Source: Bacillota bacterium (GTDB lineage: Bacteria; Bacillota; Clostridia; UBA1381). Taken from it: 7,070 nt of DNA. The position numbers and the translations under genes are program-made. Positions 5,694 to 7,070 of the stretch are shown here, one piece after another; within the stretch, counting starts at the first letter, position 1; the number at the start of each line of letters is the position of its first letter. The stretch lies in assembly GCA_021205715.1 (NCBI GenBank), contig JAJPXA010000167.1:1-7070 (forward strand), written 5' to 3'. The notes below the pieces were generated by a model, which saw nothing but the letters and a program-made list of their open reading frames with translations, ran no database searches and was not told the origin of the DNA.

Positions 5694-6494
5694 ATGGATT
5701 ACTCAAAGAATTTTAGTCTTGAAAGCAAGATTGCGCTTGTAACGGGCGCGTCATACGGCATCGGCTACGGCATCGCAAAGGCATTCGCGGCGTCGGGCGC
5801 GAAGATTGTTTTCTGCGACATTAAGCAGGAATTTGTCGACAAGGGCTTGGCTTCTTACGAGGCTGACGGCATTGACGCAAAGGGCTATGTATGCGACGTT
5901 ACAAACGACGCTATGGTACAGGAAATGGTAGCGAAAATCGAAGCTGAGGTAGGCGTTATCGATATTCTCGTAAACAACGCGGGTATCATCAAGAGAATAC
6001 CTATGTGCGATATGACGGCGGATGAATTCAGAGCTGTTATCGACGTTGACTTGAACGCTCCGTTTATCGTTGCGAAGGCGGTTATTCCTTCAATGATTAA
6101 AAAGGGTCACGGCAAGATTATAAACATCTGCTCGATGATGTCCGAGCTTGGACGCGAAACCGTATCGGCATATGCGGCTGCAAAGGGTGGCTTGAAGATG
6201 CTCACAAGAAACATCTGCGCGGAATACGGCGCGTACAACATCCAGTGCAACGGCATAGGCCCCGGATATATCGCGACACCGCAGACGGCGCCGCTCAGAG
6301 AAACTCAGGCGGACGGCTCAAAGCATCCGTTCGACCAGTTTATTTGCAGCAGAACGCCTGCCGGCAGATGGCTTAATCCGGACGAGCTTGGCGGCCCCGC
6401 GGTATTCCTCGCGTCGGACGCGTCAAACGCTGTAAACGGTCACATTCTCTATGTTGACGGCGGCATCCTTGCCTACATCGGCAAACAGCCGTAA
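5694..6494 (+). CDS. SDR family oxidoreductase, gluconate 5-dehydrogenase/DhuD type
   Basis: This 266-residue classical short-chain dehydrogenase has TGASYGIG (17-24) for the cofactor, D42 after the second strand (NAD(H) preference likely), NNAG (94-97), and the catalytic tetrad N121, S147, Y160, K164. From memory, long stretches such as the segments around SMMSELGRETVSAYAAAKGG and the C-terminus GILAYIGKQP are nearly identical to Streptococcus suis gluconate 5-dehydrogenase, which interconverts gluconate and 5-ketogluconate. Streptococcal relatives (DhuD) instead reduce the unsaturated-uronate product DK-II to 2-keto-3-deoxygluconate in glycosaminoglycan use. With a probable KDG kinase 4 kb upstream, the DhuD/KduD role is plausible but unproven. 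Codon use looks different from the neighbours (more ATC, GTA, AAC, GCT), as in a highly expressed gene. It probably shares the VOC promoter. Confidence 0.92.
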   Translation: MDYSKNFSLESKIALVTGASYGIGYGIAKAFAASGAKIVFCDIKQEFVDKGLASYEADGIDAKGYVCDVTNDAMVQEMVAKIEAEVGVIDILVNNAGIIKRIPMCDMTADEFRAVIDVDLNAPFIVAKAVIPSMIKKGHGKIINICSMMSELGRETVSAYAAAKGGLKMLTRNICAEYGAYNIQCNGIGPGYIATPQTAPLRETQADGSKHPFDQFICSRTPAGRWLNPDELGGPAVFLASDASNAVNGHILYVDGGILAYIGKQP

Positions 6495-6512
6495 TTTTTG
6501 GGGAAATACATA

Positions 6513-6571
6513 AAAGCTCTGCCCGAAAGGGCGCCTGCCGCAGACGGTATTATACCGAGCTTTAAGGCAGG
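6513..6571 (+). other. Structured 3' UTR region with possible pseudoknot
   Basis: Several complementary segments follow the dehydrogenase stop. AAAGCTC (6513-6519) pairs with GAGCTTT (6557-6563). GCCC-GAAA-GGGC (6521-6532) is a tetraloop hairpin. GGTA/TACC (6546-6549, 6553-6556) is a small hairpin. CCTGCC (6534-6539) pairs with GGCAGG (6566-6571). The first and last pairings cross, so they would make a pseudoknot or two exclusive folds. I do not recognise a named RNA family. A small RNA or 3' stability element are options. Confidence 0.45.
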
Positions 6572-6585
6572 ATGTTAAACAGGGT

Positions 6586-6624
6586 ACCAAAACGGCATAC
6601 CGCATTGCGGTATGCCGTTTTGGT
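6586..6624. terminator. Bidirectional intrinsic terminator after the dehydrogenase
   Basis: ACCAAAACGGCATACCGC (6586-6603) and GCGGTATGCCGTTTTGGT (6607-6624) are a perfect 18-base inverted repeat around ATT. The GC-rich core is flanked by AAAA on one side and TTTT on the other, followed by TTATTA, the classic design of a two-way terminator. It would end the VOC-dehydrogenase transcript and also block minus-strand transcripts entering from the right. Its long perfect stem could alternatively be a small repeat element, which a genome copy count would settle. Confidence 0.75.
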
Positions 6625-6795
6625 TTATTATATCGCATTTTTGGGGGAAGCGGTAAAAACGCGTAAATTCTTTATCTTTCAAATTCATTTATTAAATACT
6701 TACCATCGGATTGCTTTATCGGCTGTATATGAAAAGATGCTTGTGAATTATTCGGCATATAGACATCAGGATATGATTAAAGCTGAATTTATTTC
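6625..6795. other. AT-rich spacer without a recognised gene
   Basis: This 171-base stretch is visibly richer in A and T than its surroundings. An open frame runs through on the plus strand but has no SD, begins inside the upstream structured region and terminator, and resembles no family I know. No promoter or repeat is clear. It may be a decayed remnant or plain intergenic DNA. Confidence 0.5.
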
Positions 6796-6821
6796 AAAAA
6801 CGCGCCGGAGCGTTCGGCGCG
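6796..6821 (-). terminator. Intrinsic terminator of the small minus-strand gene
   Basis: Read on the minus strand, CGCGCCG (6821-6815), a seven-base loop, and CGGCGCG (6807-6801) form a GC-only stem, followed directly by TTTTT (6800-6796). It starts three bases after the stop codon of the small gene, so it belongs to that gene. Confidence 0.8.
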
Positions 6822-6824
6822 GGA

Positions 6825-7010
6825 TTATTTTTCGCATTGCTCGTTCATATCGTCCTCGACTTTTGCGGTTACCGCCTGCAGGTCGTCGATAACGTCGCTG
6901 ATTGCGCCCAAGAGGGTGTAGAACAGCCTTTTGTAGTCTATTTTTTCGTCGTCAAGCGCTTCTCTCAGTTTTTCTTCGGCTATAGCCGCTTTCAGTTCCT
7001 CATTGCTCAT
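6825..7010 (-). CDS. Small acidic helical protein, function unknown
   Basis: This 61-residue protein begins at ATG 7010-7008. AAGGAGG (7025-7019 on the minus strand) is eight bases before it, which decides against an in-frame start at 7046 that would add 12 residues. It has 17 D/E and 8 K/R residues, no signal peptide and no cysteine pair (one Cys, C59). Residues 3-23 and 28-55 look helical; the pattern LFYTLLGAISDVIDDL (29-44) is amphipathic and could pack in a coiled coil or helical hairpin. I do not recognise a family. A good SD, an immediate terminator and normal codon use support a real expressed gene. It is convergent with the dehydrogenase; its promoter lies at or beyond the window edge. 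Confidence 0.7.
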   Translation of the reverse strand: MSNEELKAAIAEEKLREALDDEKIDYKRLFYTLLGAISDVIDDLQAVTAKVEDDMNEQCEK

Positions 7011-7018
7011 TGGTGTTT

Positions 7019-7025
7019 CCTCCTT
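7019..7025 (-). promoter_or_regulatory. Ribosome binding site of the small minus-strand gene
   Basis: The minus strand reads AAGGAGG here, eight bases before ATG 7010. It is the main evidence for the start chosen and for the gene being real. Confidence 0.85.
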
Positions 7026-7070
7026 GTCAAATGAATTTTTCGGCAATTAAAAAGTGCGCCGCATAAGAGC

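Noticed and set aside
6572..6892. Plus-strand 106-residue open frame
   Set aside because: It runs through the perfect terminator hairpin and over the minus-strand gene, has no SD and matches no family I know.

Overview
The window reads as chromosomal DNA from an anaerobic, spore-forming member of the Clostridia (Firmicutes). The evidence is the run scpA-scpB-DUF2953-gerW/ytfJ, strong AGGAGG-type ribosome binding sites, and three sigma-A promoters with 17-base spacers, two of them with an extended TGN -10. GC content is moderate (an estimate by eye, not counted). No mobile element, CRISPR array, rRNA or tRNA gene was seen.

Layout. (1) At 122-652 a GTG-started membrane protein resembles CrtO, the acyltransferase of staphyloxanthin synthesis, and has its own promoter with an A/T-rich upstream tract. 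(2) At 806-1834 a PfkB-family sugar kinase, probably 2-keto-3-deoxygluconate (KDG) kinase, sits behind a strong promoter and a 5' UTR hairpin. (3) At 1917-5097 five tightly packed genes follow: an M50 site-2 protease, the condensin partners ScpA and ScpB, a DUF2953 membrane protein and a GerW/YtfJ sporulation protein. This is a conserved Clostridia housekeeping and sporulation neighbourhood. No terminator is visible between the kinase and this group, so read-through is possible. (4) At 5211-6494 a VOC-fold protein with its own near-consensus promoter is followed by a short-chain dehydrogenase very like streptococcal gluconate 5-dehydrogenase/DhuD. (5) At 6495-6824 there is a gene-poor stretch with a structured 3' region, a long perfect terminator hairpin and an AT-rich spacer. 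(6) At 6825-7010 on the minus strand lies a 61-residue acidic orphan protein with its own SD and terminator, convergent with the dehydrogenase.

How the genes may work together. The kinase and the dehydrogenase could be consecutive steps of hexuronate or unsaturated-uronate breakdown (DK-II to KDG to KDPG), although the protease-scpAB-gerW operon lies between them. ScpA and ScpB with SMC compact and segregate the chromosome; DUF2953 and GerW point to sporulation or germination. I do not see a clearly new multi-gene system. The items most worth a second look are the CrtO-like gene without visible carotenoid genes, the uronate genes bracketing the segregation operon, the altered metal-site residue of the VOC protein, and the possible pseudoknot after the dehydrogenase.
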